Below, piece after piece: positions 6,390 through 14,447 of a stretch of 24,087 bases of DNA. The DNA is taken from assembly GCA_002431865.1 (NCBI GenBank), contig DJEI01000084.1:1-24087 (forward strand), read 5' to 3'. The translations under genes and the position numbers were made by a program. How positions within the stretch are numbered: the stretch's first letter is position 1; every line of letters starts with the position of its first letter. The notes under the pieces were generated by a model. It had not been told where the DNA came from. It made no database searches and was given only the letters and a program-made list of their open reading frames with translations. The stretch is from Lachnospiraceae bacterium UBA5902 (GTDB lineage: Bacteria; Bacillota; Clostridia; Lachnospirales; Lachnospiraceae).

Positions 6390-6524
6390 AAAACCCACCA
6401 CATGGGCGTGGCATCCAGATTTCTCCTCCTTACGCCCATATCTTGCTCATCAATTCATTTTCAACATGCGAAAATGGGCGCAATCCTCTTTATTCAGTAG
6501 ATTACGCCCATCCTGTGGGTTTTT
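6390..6524. repeat. Nested palindromic element downstream of trpA
   Basis: Outer arms AAAACCCACCACATGGGCGT (6390-6409) and 6504-6524, whose complement is nearly identical (AAAACCCAC and ATGGGCGT blocks conserved). Inside, a second pair uses the same core in the opposite sense: TTACGCCCAT (6430-6439) and ATGGGCGCAA (6474-6483). Four CGCCCA/TGGGCG cores can thus pair in several ways and fold a cloverleaf. A fifth, TTACGCCCAA, is at 6543-6552. No coding sequence or target-site duplication was recognised. It may be a small non-autonomous repeat or a structured 3' region of the trp mRNA. Confidence 0.6.
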
Positions 6525-6559
6525 ACGATTCAATTTCCGGAATTACGCCCAAATCGATA

Positions 6560-6926
6560 ATTTCTTCCAAATGTATCAACTATTCACAGAAACTATCAAT
6601 ATTTCTTCCAAATGTATCAACTATTCACAGAAACTATCAATATTTCTTCCAAATGCATCAGCCATTCCCAGAAACTATCAATATTCTCCAAAATATATCA
6701 ACTATTCCCAGAAACTATCAATATTTCTTCCAAATGTATCAACTATTCACAGAAACTATCAATATTCTCCAAAATATATCAACCATTCCCAGAAACTGTC
6801 AATATTTCTTCAAAATATATCAACCATTCACAGAAACTATCAATATTTCTTCAAAATATATCAACCATTCTCCGAAACTATCGATAATTTCTCCGAGATA
6901 CATCAATACTTCTTCTACGAAATCGC
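6560..6926. repeat. Tandem array of a 40/41-bp unit, about nine copies
   Basis: Units begin at 6560, 6601, 6642, 6683, 6723, 6764, 6804, 6845 and (degenerate) 6886. They share ATCAACTATTC and CAGAAACTATCAAT blocks. Units 4 and 6 are 40 bp, with ATTCTCCAAAATAT in place of ATTTCTTCCAAATG, so two unit types alternate in the middle of the array. The last, most diverged unit overlaps the final codons of trpA, so the array sits at the 3' end of the trp transcript. Copies are adjacent with no spacers. No terminator was found between trpA and the array. Confidence 0.92.
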
Positions 6927-7691
6927 ATCCTTCATGCTCTTTACATACTCAAACACTGGCTGTGCAGCTTCGCGTCCGTACTTTGCGATGATCTTCACGA
7001 TCGCGCTTCCGACGATAACGCCATCTGCGGAGGCAGCCATCTTCTTTGCCTGCTCCGGCGTTGAGATTCCGAATCCGATTGCGCAAGGAATGTCCTTCGC
7101 TTTCTTCACAAGCTCGACCATCTCGCCGACATTTGTTGTGATCTCGGTTCTTGTTCCGGTTACGCCGAGGGAAGAAACACAGTAGACGAATCCATTTGCT
7201 TCCTTCGCGATCATGCTGATCCGTTCATGTGAAGTCGGCGCGATCAGGGATACAAGATCCAGACCATACTGCTTGCAGATCGGATCAAACTCCGCCTTCT
7301 CCTCGTAAGGAATATCCGGCAGAATCAGTCCATCAATGCCGATTTCCTTACAGGTCGAGATGAATTTCTCTGAACCATAAGAGAATACGACATTCGCGTA
7401 AGTCATAAACACCATCGGAATCGTGACCTTCTGGCGCAGCTTGCGCACCAGATCAAACACCTTGTCTGTCGTCACTTTATCCACGCCGGTCAGTGCACGG
7501 ATATTTGCCTCCTGAATGACCGGACCTTCTGCCGTCGGATCTGAAAAAGGGATTCCAAGCTCGATCAGGTCTGCCCCTGCATCAACCATTGCGTACACAA
7601 TTTTCTCTGTTGTTTCCAAATCCGGATCACCACATGTGATGAACGGAATAAATGCTTTTCCATGTTCAAATGCTTTTGCTATATTACTCAT
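6915..7691 (-). CDS. trpA: Tryptophan synthase alpha subunit
   Basis: A 258-residue TIM barrel that cleaves indole-3-glycerol phosphate to indole and glyceraldehyde-3-phosphate; indole is passed to TrpB in the alpha2-beta2 complex. Conserved parts are FITCGDPD (17-24), catalytic Glu44 in ELGIPFSDP, the loop around residues 170-185 with SLGVTGTRT, and phosphate-binding GFGIS and GVIVGSA. The position of the second catalytic acid of the E. coli enzyme (Asp60 in DPLADGP) is Glu55 here (DPTAEGP). It overlaps the trpB stop by 8 bases, which suggests translational coupling and equal output of the two subunits. It is the last gene of the operon. Confidence 0.97.
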   Translation of the reverse strand: MSNIAKAFEHGKAFIPFITCGDPDLETTEKIVYAMVDAGADLIELGIPFSDPTAEGPVIQEANIRALTGVDKVTTDKVFDLVRKLRQKVTIPMVFMTYANVVFSYGSEKFISTCKEIGIDGLILPDIPYEEKAEFDPICKQYGLDLVSLIAPTSHERISMIAKEANGFVYCVSSLGVTGTRTEITTNVGEMVELVKKAKDIPCAIGFGISTPEQAKKMAASADGVIVGSAIVKIIAKYGREAAQPVFEYVKSMKDAIS

Positions 7692-8868
7692 GAAGATCCT
7701 CCCCTCTGTAACGGGCGATCGCTGCTACGTCCTTATCGCCACGTCCGGAAATATTGATAACCATAATCTGATTCTTGTCCATCTGTGGTGCCAGCTTCAT
7801 CGCGTAAGCAACTGCATGTGCACTCTCAATGGCTGGAATAATTCCCTCGATTTTTGAGAGATATTCAAATGCATCCACCGCCTCATCATCTGTGATTGCC
7901 ACATATTCTGCTCTGCCGATATCATGCAGATATGCATGCTCCGGTCCGATACCCGGATAGTCAAGACCTGCGGAGATCGAATAAACCGGTGCGATCTGTC
8001 CGTATTCATCCTGACAAAAGTAAGATTTCATACCGTGGAAGATTCCAAGACGTCCGGTATTCAGAGTTGCTGCTGTCTCGAATGTATCAATGCCTCGTCC
8101 GGCTGCCTCACAACCGATCAAGTGCACACTCTTATCTTCAATAAAATGATAGAATGCACCGATTGCATTGGAACCACCACCTACACAGGCGAGCACCGCA
8201 TCCGGAAGTCTGCCTTCCTTCTCCATGATCTGCTGCTTGATCTCACGGCTGATCACCGACTGGAAATCACGCACGATCGTTGGAAATGGATATGGTCCCA
8301 TAACTGAACCAAGTACATAATGTGTATCGTCAATCCGGCTTGTCCACTCACGGAATGTCTCAGAAACCGCGTCCTTCAGTGTACCGGTTCCGCTTTCGAC
8401 TGCATGTACCTTCGCACCAAGCAGACGCATCCGGTATACATTTAACGCCTGACGGATCGTGTCTTCCTTACCCATGAAGATCTCGCACTCCATACCCATC
8501 ATCGCTGCAACCGTTGCTGTTGCAACACCATGCTGACCTGCACCGGTCTCTGCGATCACACGTGTCTTACCCATACGCTTTGCAAGCAGCATCTGTCCAA
8601 GTACATTGTTAATCTTGTGGGAACCGGTATGGTTTAAGTCCTCACGCTTCAGGTATATCTTAGCTCCACCCAGATCCTTACTCATACGCTCTGCATAATA
8701 AAGTCTGCTCGGTCTGCCTGCATACTCATTGTATAACTCGGTCAGTTCCCGGTTGAATTCCGGGTCATCCTTGTATTTATTATAGGTTGCTTCCAATTCG
8801 TTGACGGCATTCATGATTGTTTCCGGTACATACTGACCGCCATGAATTCCAAATCTTCCTTTCGACAT
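7684..8868 (-). CDS. trpB: Tryptophan synthase beta subunit
   Basis: A 394-residue PLP enzyme that joins indole and serine to give tryptophan. It has the PLP lysine Lys85 in HTGSHKINN, catalytic Glu107 in AETGAGQHG, the phosphate loop GGGSNAIG and the C-terminal SGRGDKD. The N-terminus [14 protein letters not shown] is that of the TrpB1 type that works with TrpA. AAGGAGG stands 8 bases before the ATG. The 133-base gap to trpF upstream is unusually long for this operon and carries a hairpin. Confidence 0.98.
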   Translation of the reverse strand: MSKGRFGIHGGQYVPETIMNAVNELEATYNKYKDDPEFNRELTELYNEYAGRPSRLYYAERMSKDLGGAKIYLKREDLNHTGSHKINNVLGQMLLAKRMGKTRVIAETGAGQHGVATATVAAMMGMECEIFMGKEDTIRQALNVYRMRLLGAKVHAVESGTGTLKDAVSETFREWTSRIDDTHYVLGSVMGPYPFPTIVRDFQSVISREIKQQIMEKEGRLPDAVLACVGGGSNAIGAFYHFIEDKSVHLIGCEAAGRGIDTFETAATLNTGRLGIFHGMKSYFCQDEYGQIAPVYSISAGLDYPGIGPEHAYLHDIGRAEYVAITDDEAVDAFEYLSKIEGIIPAIESAHAVAYAMKLAPQMDKNQIMVINISGRGDKDVAAIARYRGEDLHE

Positions 8869-8915
8869 CTCTTGTCCTCCTTATGTATATGTAGTGCCCC
8901 TCACATCCGGGTAAC

Positions 8916-8939
8916 ACCACATCGCTTTCGCTCTGTGGT
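8916..8939. repeat. Stem-loop in the trpF-trpB gap
   Basis: ACCACA (8916-8921) pairs with TGTGGT (8934-8939) around a TCGCTTTCGCTC loop. The neighbouring GTAGTGCCCCTCACAT (8891-8906) closely resembles GTAGCGCCCCCTCACAT (11641-11657) in the trpG-trpD element, so this may be a decayed relative. Nothing else was seen in 8869-9001. Confidence 0.45.
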
Positions 8940-9001
8940 ATATCATCATAAATGTAAATTAAGTTCTATATACTGATTTCAAATGTACAATTCAGAACAT
9001 G

Positions 9002-9646
9002 TCATTCTCTTACTATCTTCACGACTTCCACCATCTTGTCGAAGTCCTTGCTTCCGTCTGTCTCGATTCCGGAGCTTACATCCAGCCCGTAGCTTCCAAG
9101 TGCTGCTGCCTCCCGCAGGTTTCCTGCGTGAAGTCCACCCGCTAAAAAATACGGTTTTCCGAATAACACTCCTTCTGCGGTATCTCCAGCGGCCGCCTTT
9201 GCCTCCCGCAACAGTTCCCAGTCAAACGCCTCTCCGGTTCCGCCAAGCACGCCCTTGCGGTAGGTATCTAACAGCAGATAATCAACCGGAAGTTCGGCTG
9301 CCTGCCGTATCTGTTCAACCGTCTGCACCTTAACCGCCTTGATCACCGGCACATCACATACCTCGCGCAGACGTCTGATATAATCCGCATCTTCCTCGCC
9401 ATGCAGCTGAACCATGTCGATACAGCCATCCTGCACGAGCGATGTGATTACGGAAATGTCTTCATTGACGAACACGCCGACAGCTGGAATCTCCGCATTC
9501 AGCGCTTCCCGGAATTTCTTTGCCTGTGCGGCACCGATCTTCCGTCTCGTATTCGCAAATATAAATCCGACGAAATCCGGCTTGACCTGATTTGCATATT
9601 CGATATCACACGGCTTCATCATACCACATAATTTAATCTTCTGCAT
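9002..9646 (-). CDS. trpF: Phosphoribosylanthranilate isomerase
   Basis: A 214-residue TIM barrel that converts N-(5-phosphoribosyl)anthranilate to CdRP by an Amadori rearrangement. Catalytic residues are visible: Cys7 in IKLCGM (general base) and Asp127 in LLLDTYRKGVLGGTG (general acid). DFVGFIFANTRR, QLHG and the phosphate site GGLHAGN ... GLDVSSGIE are as expected. It is a separate enzyme, not fused to trpC as in enteric bacteria. GGAAGGA lies upstream of the ATG. The gap to trpC is 69 bases with no visible signal. Confidence 0.97.
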   Translation of the reverse strand: MQKIKLCGMMKPCDIEYANQVKPDFVGFIFANTRRKIGAAQAKKFREALNAEIPAVGVFVNEDISVITSLVQDGCIDMVQLHGEEDADYIRRLREVCDVPVIKAVKVQTVEQIRQAAELPVDYLLLDTYRKGVLGGTGEAFDWELLREAKAAAGDTAEGVLFGKPYFLAGGLHAGNLREAAALGSYGLDVSSGIETDGSKDFDKMVEVVKIVRE

Positions 9647-9715
9647 TTCACTTTCCTTCCAGCCTATTCCATACTTATCCTGCCTTACACACCACTTTGA
9701 TCACCTGACATGCGC

Positions 9716-10516
9716 TTACATTCCCCGCAGTTCATTCAAAGCCTGCTTCTTGTTCTCACTGCGCATCAGTGTCTCACCGATCAGCACCGCATCCGTTCCA
9801 TTTTCCAGAAGCTTCGCAATGTCTTCTGCCGTCTTGATTCCGCTTTCAGACACAAATGCGACTTCCTTTGGTACCATCTTCCGATACCTCGCGGAATTGT
9901 TGATATCCACCGTAAATGTCTTCAGATCCCGGTTGTTCACGCCGATGATCGATGCCTCAGCGAGAAGCGCCATCTCTACTTCCTGCTCATCGTGTGCCTC
10001 GACCAGTGCCGACATGCCAAGCTCGGTTGCGATTGCCTGATACTCCTCTAACTCCGACTGGGAAAGAAGCGAACAAATCAGCAGGATTGCTGATGCACCA
10101 AGCGTCCGTGCCTGATAGATCATATACGGATCAATCGTAAAATCTTTTCGTAATACCGGAATCTTCACATGCTGGGTAATCTCTTTTAAGTACATGTCCT
10201 TTCCCTGAAAATAATACGGTTCCGTGAGACACGAGATAGCGGATGCGCCCGCCATCTCATATTCCTTCGCAATCTCCAGATACGGGAATTCCTCTGCGAT
10301 CACGCCCTTGGATGGGGACGCTTTCTTCACCTCACAGATAAACGAAATGCCCGGACTCTTCAAGGTCTGGTAAAACGGAAATAACCTCGGACGGTTTCCC
10401 TTCGGCATTTCTGCTGCCAGCCGCTCCGCTTCATTCCGCATATTGAAAAATGGTATTTGTTTTTTATCTTCTTCCACGCGTGCCCGTGTCTTTTCTGCTA
10501 TCTCATCTAATATCAT
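9716..10516 (-). CDS. trpC: Indole-3-glycerol-phosphate synthase
   Basis: A 266-residue TIM barrel that closes the indole ring from CdRP with loss of CO2 and water. Conserved stretches are CEVKKASPSKGVI (61-73, catalytic Lys), VLRKDF (121-126, second Lys), GVNNRDL and VSESGI. The ATG at 10516 is preferred because GGGAG lies 7 bases before it; the frame could begin two codons earlier at a TTG. It follows trpD by about 50 bases. Confidence 0.97.
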   Translation of the reverse strand: MILDEIAEKTRARVEEDKKQIPFFNMRNEAERLAAEMPKGNRPRLFPFYQTLKSPGISFICEVKKASPSKGVIAEEFPYLEIAKEYEMAGASAISCLTEPYYFQGKDMYLKEITQHVKIPVLRKDFTIDPYMIYQARTLGASAILLICSLLSQSELEEYQAIATELGMSALVEAHDEQEVEMALLAEASIIGVNNRDLKTFTVDINNSARYRKMVPKEVAFVSESGIKTAEDIAKLLENGTDAVLIGETLMRSENKKQALNELRGM

Positions 10517-10565
10517 GTTCAAACTCCCTTATGCCATTTTCCTGTAAGTAATTTCTGTTTGCAAA

Positions 10566-11576
10566 TTATGCATTTGTTTCCTCTATAAATTTCTCAAGAG
10601 TTGCAAGCGCCTTGCCGCTTGTGATCATCTCACGTGCCTCTTTGATGCCTTCCTCGATGCTCACATTTTTTGCAACATGGATGGCTGCACCTGCATTGAT
10701 CAGCACAGCATCAAGCTTCGCACCCGTTACCTTTCCTTCAAGGATTTCCTTCACTAATGCTGCATTTTCCTCCGGTGTACCACCGACTAAGTCTTCCTTC
10801 TTGCATCGTGTGAATCCGAACTGCTCCGGTGTGATCGTGTACTTTGTGATCTTACCATCGGCAAGCTCGCAAACCTCAGTATCTGCACTCATAGATATCT
10901 CATCCAGGCAATCCATGCCATAGACAACCATTGCACGCTTCAATCCAAGATCCTTCAACGCATTTGCAACCGTGTCGAGCAGATCCTCGCTGTACACGCC
11001 AAGCAGCTGGTATGTATTGTATGCCGGGTTTGTCAGAGGACCTAAGATATTGAATACAGTTGGAACACCGATGGCTTTTCTGACCGGACCGACATAACGC
11101 ATTGCCGGATGATATTTCTGCGCAAATAAGAAGCACAGGTTTGTATCCTTCAATACCTTCACATTCTTCTCTGGCTCTAACATCAGATTGACACCGAGTG
11201 CTTCAAGACAATCCGCCGTTCCGCATTTGCTGGAAGCTGCGCGGTTTCCGTGCTTGGCAACTGCCACACCTGCCGCTGCGGTTACGATTGCTGCCGTAGT
11301 CGAAATGTTAAATGTGTTCGAACGGTCTCCACCGGTTCCAACAATATCGATCACATCCATATCGCCACGGTCAAGCTTCGTTGCAAAGCTGCGCATACCT
11401 TCTGCACAGGCGGAAATCTCTTCGGCTGTCTCCCCCTTCATATGCAGGGCTACCAGAAATGCTGCGACCTGTGCCTGTTCTGCCTCGCCGCTCATGATCT
11501 CCTTCATAACCTGAAGGGCTTCTTCTCTTGTCAGATTCTCTTTATTCATTGCTTTGCTGATTGCTTCTTTTATCAT
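10566..11576 (-). CDS. trpD: Anthranilate phosphoribosyltransferase
   Basis: A 336-residue class IV phosphoribosyltransferase that adds the ribose phosphate of PRPP to anthranilate. Signature motifs are GTGGD (80-84), NIST (90-93), [15 protein letters not shown] (108-122) and the metal-binding acidic CLDEIS. There is no fused glutamine amidotransferase domain; that is the separate trpG upstream. GAGGAGG stands 8 bases before the ATG. A 264-base palindromic gap separates it from trpG, so its expression may be partly uncoupled from trpEG. Confidence 0.97.
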   Translation of the reverse strand: MIKEAISKAMNKENLTREEALQVMKEIMSGEAEQAQVAAFLVALHMKGETAEEISACAEGMRSFATKLDRGDMDVIDIVGTGGDRSNTFNISTTAAIVTAAAGVAVAKHGNRAASSKCGTADCLEALGVNLMLEPEKNVKVLKDTNLCFLFAQKYHPAMRYVGPVRKAIGVPTVFNILGPLTNPAYNTYQLLGVYSEDLLDTVANALKDLGLKRAMVVYGMDCLDEISMSADTEVCELADGKITKYTITPEQFGFTRCKKEDLVGGTPEENAALVKEILEGKVTGAKLDAVLINAGAAIHVAKNVSIEEGIKEAREMITSGKALATLEKFIEETNA

Positions 11577-11598
11577 TGTTTTGTCCTCCTCATTTCAT

Positions 11599-11827
11599 AT
11601 ACCAAGTCTATGATTAATAATTCACTGCAGACGCGCCTGGGTAGCGCCCCCTCACATTCGTTCGGCGGCAGATTGTCGGGCGCATCCTAAATATGAACCT
11701 ACGGTTCATATGCGCCCTCCTCTCGCTCGGTTCAGCACGCAGCGGTACTAAATTCGTGCTCCTCACTCATTAAGTGCCGGCGTGCTTCAACGGTCTGCTG
11801 TAGAATCATTAATCATAGTCTTGGCAT
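11599..11827. repeat. 229-bp palindromic element between trpG and trpD
   Basis: Its ends are an imperfect inverted repeat of about 36 bp: 11599-11634 and 11792-11827 share CCAAG, CTATGATTAAT, ATTC and GCAGAC blocks (22 of the first 25 positions pair). The core has two further hairpins: GGGCGC/GCGCCC (11678-11717) enclosing a perfect 9-bp ATATGAACC/GGTTCATAT stem with a 3-base loop, and AGCACGC/GCGTGCT (11734-11786) enclosing a CGGTACT/AGTGCCG stem. No open frame or start signal is visible. A MITE-like repeat or a structured intercistronic RNA would both fit. Confidence 0.75.
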
Positions 11828-11840
11828 AATGTAATTCTTT

Positions 11841-12410
11841 CTAACTTACATTCAAAAACCGCTCCATAATTTTCCTTCCATCCGGTGTAAGTATTGACTC
11901 CGGGTGGAACTGTACGCCATATACCGGATAGTCCCGATGCTCCACTGCCATGATCTCGCCGTCCTCTGTACGGGCGATCACCTTCAGCACTTCCGGAAGC
12001 TTATCCTCTTCCGCTGCGAGGGAATGATATCTGGCTGCCTGCAGCTTCGGTTCCATTCCCTTGAAGATGACGCTGTCGGTGTCGAGATCAACGATGGACA
12101 TCTTTCCGTGCATCAGTTTCTTCGCATATCCAACCTCGCCGCCGAATGTCTCACAGATTGCCTGATGTCCGAGACACACACCGAGGATTGGAATCTTACC
12201 TTTGAAGTAGTCAATCACTTCCTCACAGATTCCGGCATCCTTTGGTCTGCCCGGTCCCGGTGATACAATGATGTGATCCGGGGCCAATGCTTCAATCTCC
12301 GCGATCGTCATCTCATCATTTCGGATCACCTTGATATCCGGTCGGATCATTCCGACGAGCTGATATAAGTTGTAAGAAAAACTATCGTAATTATCGATCA
12401 GTAATATCAT
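11841..12410 (-). CDS. trpG: Anthranilate synthase glutamine amidotransferase component
   Basis: A 189-residue class I glutamine amidotransferase that releases ammonia from glutamine for TrpE. The catalytic triad is Cys79 (GVCLGHQ), His169 and Glu171 (QFHPES); the oxyanion loop SPGPGRPKDAG is at 50-60. NYDSFSYNLYQ marks the TrpG/PabA group. As the only amidotransferase here it may also serve aminodeoxychorismate synthesis, which cannot be decided. AAAGGAG precedes the ATG, and the gap to trpE is 16 bases. Confidence 0.96.
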   Translation of the reverse strand: MILLIDNYDSFSYNLYQLVGMIRPDIKVIRNDEMTIAEIEALAPDHIIVSPGPGRPKDAGICEEVIDYFKGKIPILGVCLGHQAICETFGGEVGYAKKLMHGKMSIVDLDTDSVIFKGMEPKLQAARYHSLAAEEDKLPEVLKVIARTEDGEIMAVEHRDYPVYGVQFHPESILTPDGRKIMERFLNVS

Positions 12411-12426
12411 GCTGCCATCTCCTTTC

Positions 12427-13902
12427 TTAGTCTGTCATTTCCTGTGAGATCTCGATTGCTTTCATCACAGCCTTTGCCTTATTGATACATTCCTGATATT
12501 CATTCTCCGGTACACTGTCCGCCACGATTCCGGCGCCGCTTCGTACGAATACTTTTCCATTTTTCTTATAAGCGATCCGGATTGCAATACAGGTATCTAA
12601 ATTTCCGGTGAAATCGATATATCCGATTGCGCCTCCATAGATGCCGCGCTTGTTGTTCTCCAGTTCATTGATGATCTCACAGGCACGGATCTTCGGCGCA
12701 CCAGACAAGGTTCCTGCCGGAAGGATTGCATCGACTGCATCTGTTACCGAGCAGTCGTCCCGCAGTTCTCCGCGTACCGTAGAACCGATATGCATCACGT
12801 GAGAATACCGCTCGATACTCATGTATTTCTCCACTTCCACGCTTCCGAACTTGCTAATCTTACCGATATCATTTCTTCCGAGATCTACGAGCATGTTGTG
12901 TTCGGAACGTTCTTTCTCGTCTGCCAGAAGTTCCTCTTCATTGCGAAGATCTTCTTCCTTTGTCTTTCCTCTCGGTCTGGTTCCAGCCAGCGGGAAGGTA
13001 TGCAGCACACCATTTTCCAGCTTGACCAGTGTCTCCGGGGAAGCTCCTGCTACCTCGATGTCGTCACCGCTGAAGTAGAACATATACGGCGATGGGTTGA
13101 TAGTACGAAGTACACGGTAGGTGTTCAACAGGCTTCCGGAGAAATCTGCCTCCAGCCGGTTCGATAATACAACCTGGAAGATATCGCCCTCGTAAATGTA
13201 ATTTTTCGCTTTCGCCACCATGTTGCAGAAGGCTTCCTTGTCAAACAACTTCCGATATTCGGATGTCATCTTTGCCGGTTCTACTTCGGCTTCCTCACCA
13301 TGCTTGATCAGCTCAATGATCTCGGAAATCTCTTCCACCGCATGGATATAATTCTCCGTCAGGTTATCAGTCTTCGCATTTGCAATGATGAGCATCTTCT
13401 GCTTCACATTATCAAATGCAATTACCTTATCAAAGAGCATCAGATCTACATCGTTAAAACCTTCCTCATCTTCTGCATCCAGATTCAGCTTCGGTTCGCT
13501 GTATTTGATGTAATCATATGCGAAATATCCAACCAGTCCGCCGGTAAATGTCGGGAATCCTTCGAGCTTCGGACTCCTGTAATCTGCTAAAATCTGGTTG
13601 ATACAGGCTTCCGGGTGCTGTACCATTTCCTCCCGGATAACGTTTCCATTCACATCGGTAACCTTCAGCTTTCCGTTCATGCATGTCACACAAAGCTTTG
13701 GCTTGTAACCAAGGAATGTATAGCGGCCCCAGTTTTCCTGATTCTCCACACTCTCTAACATGTAACAATGCTTACTTGCTTTTTTCAGTATCTTCAATAC
13801 CTGCATCGGCGTGCGGATATCGGAATAGATTTCCTTCATAACCGGAACAACCTTGTAATCCTTCTGATACTGCATTGCTTCTTCTAACGTTGGTCTGATC
13901 AT
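12427..13902 (-). CDS. trpE: Anthranilate synthase component I
   Basis: A 491-residue chorismate-using enzyme that makes anthranilate with ammonia from TrpG. The N-terminal domain has the tryptophan-feedback motif (CYMLES, 46-51; LLES in many homologues). The C-terminal catalytic domain shows PSPYMFYF, AGASPETLV, PLAGTRPRG, DEKERSEHNMLVDLGRND, GTLSGAPKIRA and GAGIVADSVPENEY. The start at 13902 is chosen for AAAGGAG 7 bases upstream; the frame extends 11 codons further without such a site. It is the first gene of the operon, about 180 bases after the T-box terminator. Confidence 0.97.
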   Translation of the reverse strand: MIRPTLEEAMQYQKDYKVVPVMKEIYSDIRTPMQVLKILKKASKHCYMLESVENQENWGRYTFLGYKPKLCVTCMNGKLKVTDVNGNVIREEMVQHPEACINQILADYRSPKLEGFPTFTGGLVGYFAYDYIKYSEPKLNLDAEDEEGFNDVDLMLFDKVIAFDNVKQKMLIIANAKTDNLTENYIHAVEEISEIIELIKHGEEAEVEPAKMTSEYRKLFDKEAFCNMVAKAKNYIYEGDIFQVVLSNRLEADFSGSLLNTYRVLRTINPSPYMFYFSGDDIEVAGASPETLVKLENGVLHTFPLAGTRPRGKTKEEDLRNEEELLADEKERSEHNMLVDLGRNDIGKISKFGSVEVEKYMSIERYSHVMHIGSTVRGELRDDCSVTDAVDAILPAGTLSGAPKIRACEIINELENNKRGIYGGAIGYIDFTGNLDTCIAIRIAYKKNGKVFVRSGAGIVADSVPENEYQECINKAKAVMKAIEISQEMTD

Positions 13903-13948
13903 CTTCAAACTCCTTTCTTCGTGACATGGTTCCAATAAATCTGCAATT

Positions 13949-14082
13949 GAGCAGGCTAACGCCTACTCGATATACACTCCGTATAACACTTCGATTTCGC
14001 TACGCTTCATCTCAGTGATTATACATTCGCCAAATACAGATTTTCGTGCAAGCACGAATCTGTACTTGGCTCATCGTGTATA
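13949..14082. repeat. Chain of stem-loops between T-box and trpE
   Basis: Three hairpins in 134 bases: GAGCAGGC/GCCTACTC (13949-13968); GTATAACACT with AGTGATTATAC (13981-14024, one bulge); and an 18-bp stem CCAAATACAGATT-CGTGC with GCACGAATCTGTACTTGG (14030-14069). TATACAC (13971-13977) and GTGTATA (14076-14082) close an outer stem around the last two. They lie in the trpE leader after the T-box terminator and do not carry T-runs of their own. Confidence 0.6.
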
Positions 14083-14084
14083 AC

Positions 14085-14372
14085 AAAAAAAGTCCCTGAC
14101 AAAATATACTTTTGTCAAGGACGGAATTTCCGCGGTGCCACCTTGCTTCATGAGAGTTCCTCTCATGCTCTTTCAGAATACTATCATATTCCATGCAACT
14201 AACGTATGCGAACGTCATAGAATACTCAGAGCAGATGCTCCTTTGACTATGCCCTCCATGGTCCATTTGCTACCCTGCGTTCGACTCGGTTCTCAGCCTC
14301 CCGAATTCTCTGTACGTGCACGATGTAGCGTTATCTCCACATCATTGGTTTCGTGTCACTATTCATTTTCGA
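14085..14372 (-). promoter_or_regulatory. Tryptophan T-box riboswitch
   Basis: The leader contains the universal T-box GGTGGCACCGCGG (14130-14142), which pairs with the CCA end of uncharged tRNA. Directly after it comes a terminator: 13-bp arms 14092-14104 and 14110-14122 with seven Ts (14085-14091). In Stem I, GCTAC and GTAGC form the helix above the specifier loop, TGTGG and CCATG the helix below; the loop holds AAATGGA, giving specifier TGG (14263-14265), tryptophan. The distal part shows AGAGAA and GGCTGAGAACC. Uncharged tRNA-Trp would stabilise the antiterminator and switch on trpEGDCFBA. Confidence 0.95.
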
Positions 14373-14379
14373 TAGGTTT

Positions 14380-14408
14380 ATACTACTCTACTTCAGAAAG
14401 AATGTCAA
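14380..14408 (-). promoter_or_regulatory. trpEp: Promoter of the trp operon
   Basis: Minus strand: consensus -35 TTGACA (14403-14408), 17-bp spacer, -10 TAGTAT (14380-14385). The transcript should begin near 14373, just upstream of Stem I of the T-box. It lies 39 bases after the stop codon of the chemotaxis receptor gene. Confidence 0.82.
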
Positions 14409-14447
14409 TAACCTTTTTTTAGTTATTTTTCCTCTGTCAACCCCATT

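Noticed and set aside
6560..6926. CRISPR array
   Set aside because: Units are contiguous and differ only by scattered substitutions; there are no unique spacers between short identical repeats, and no cas genes are near.
6361..7185. A 274-codon plus-strand open frame (and two others) across the repeat array and into trpA antisense
   Set aside because: The repeat unit contains no stop triplets, which opens all frames by itself; there is no ribosome binding site, and the frame ends antisense to trpA.
13903..13935. Longer trpE start at 13935
   Set aside because: The 11 extra codons have no ribosome binding site, whereas AAAGGAG stands 7 bases before the ATG at 13902.
14430..14440. A second TTGACA upstream of the trp promoter as an alternative -35
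   Set aside because: No -10 follows at the proper distance; the copy at 14403-14408 has TAGTAT after 17 bases.
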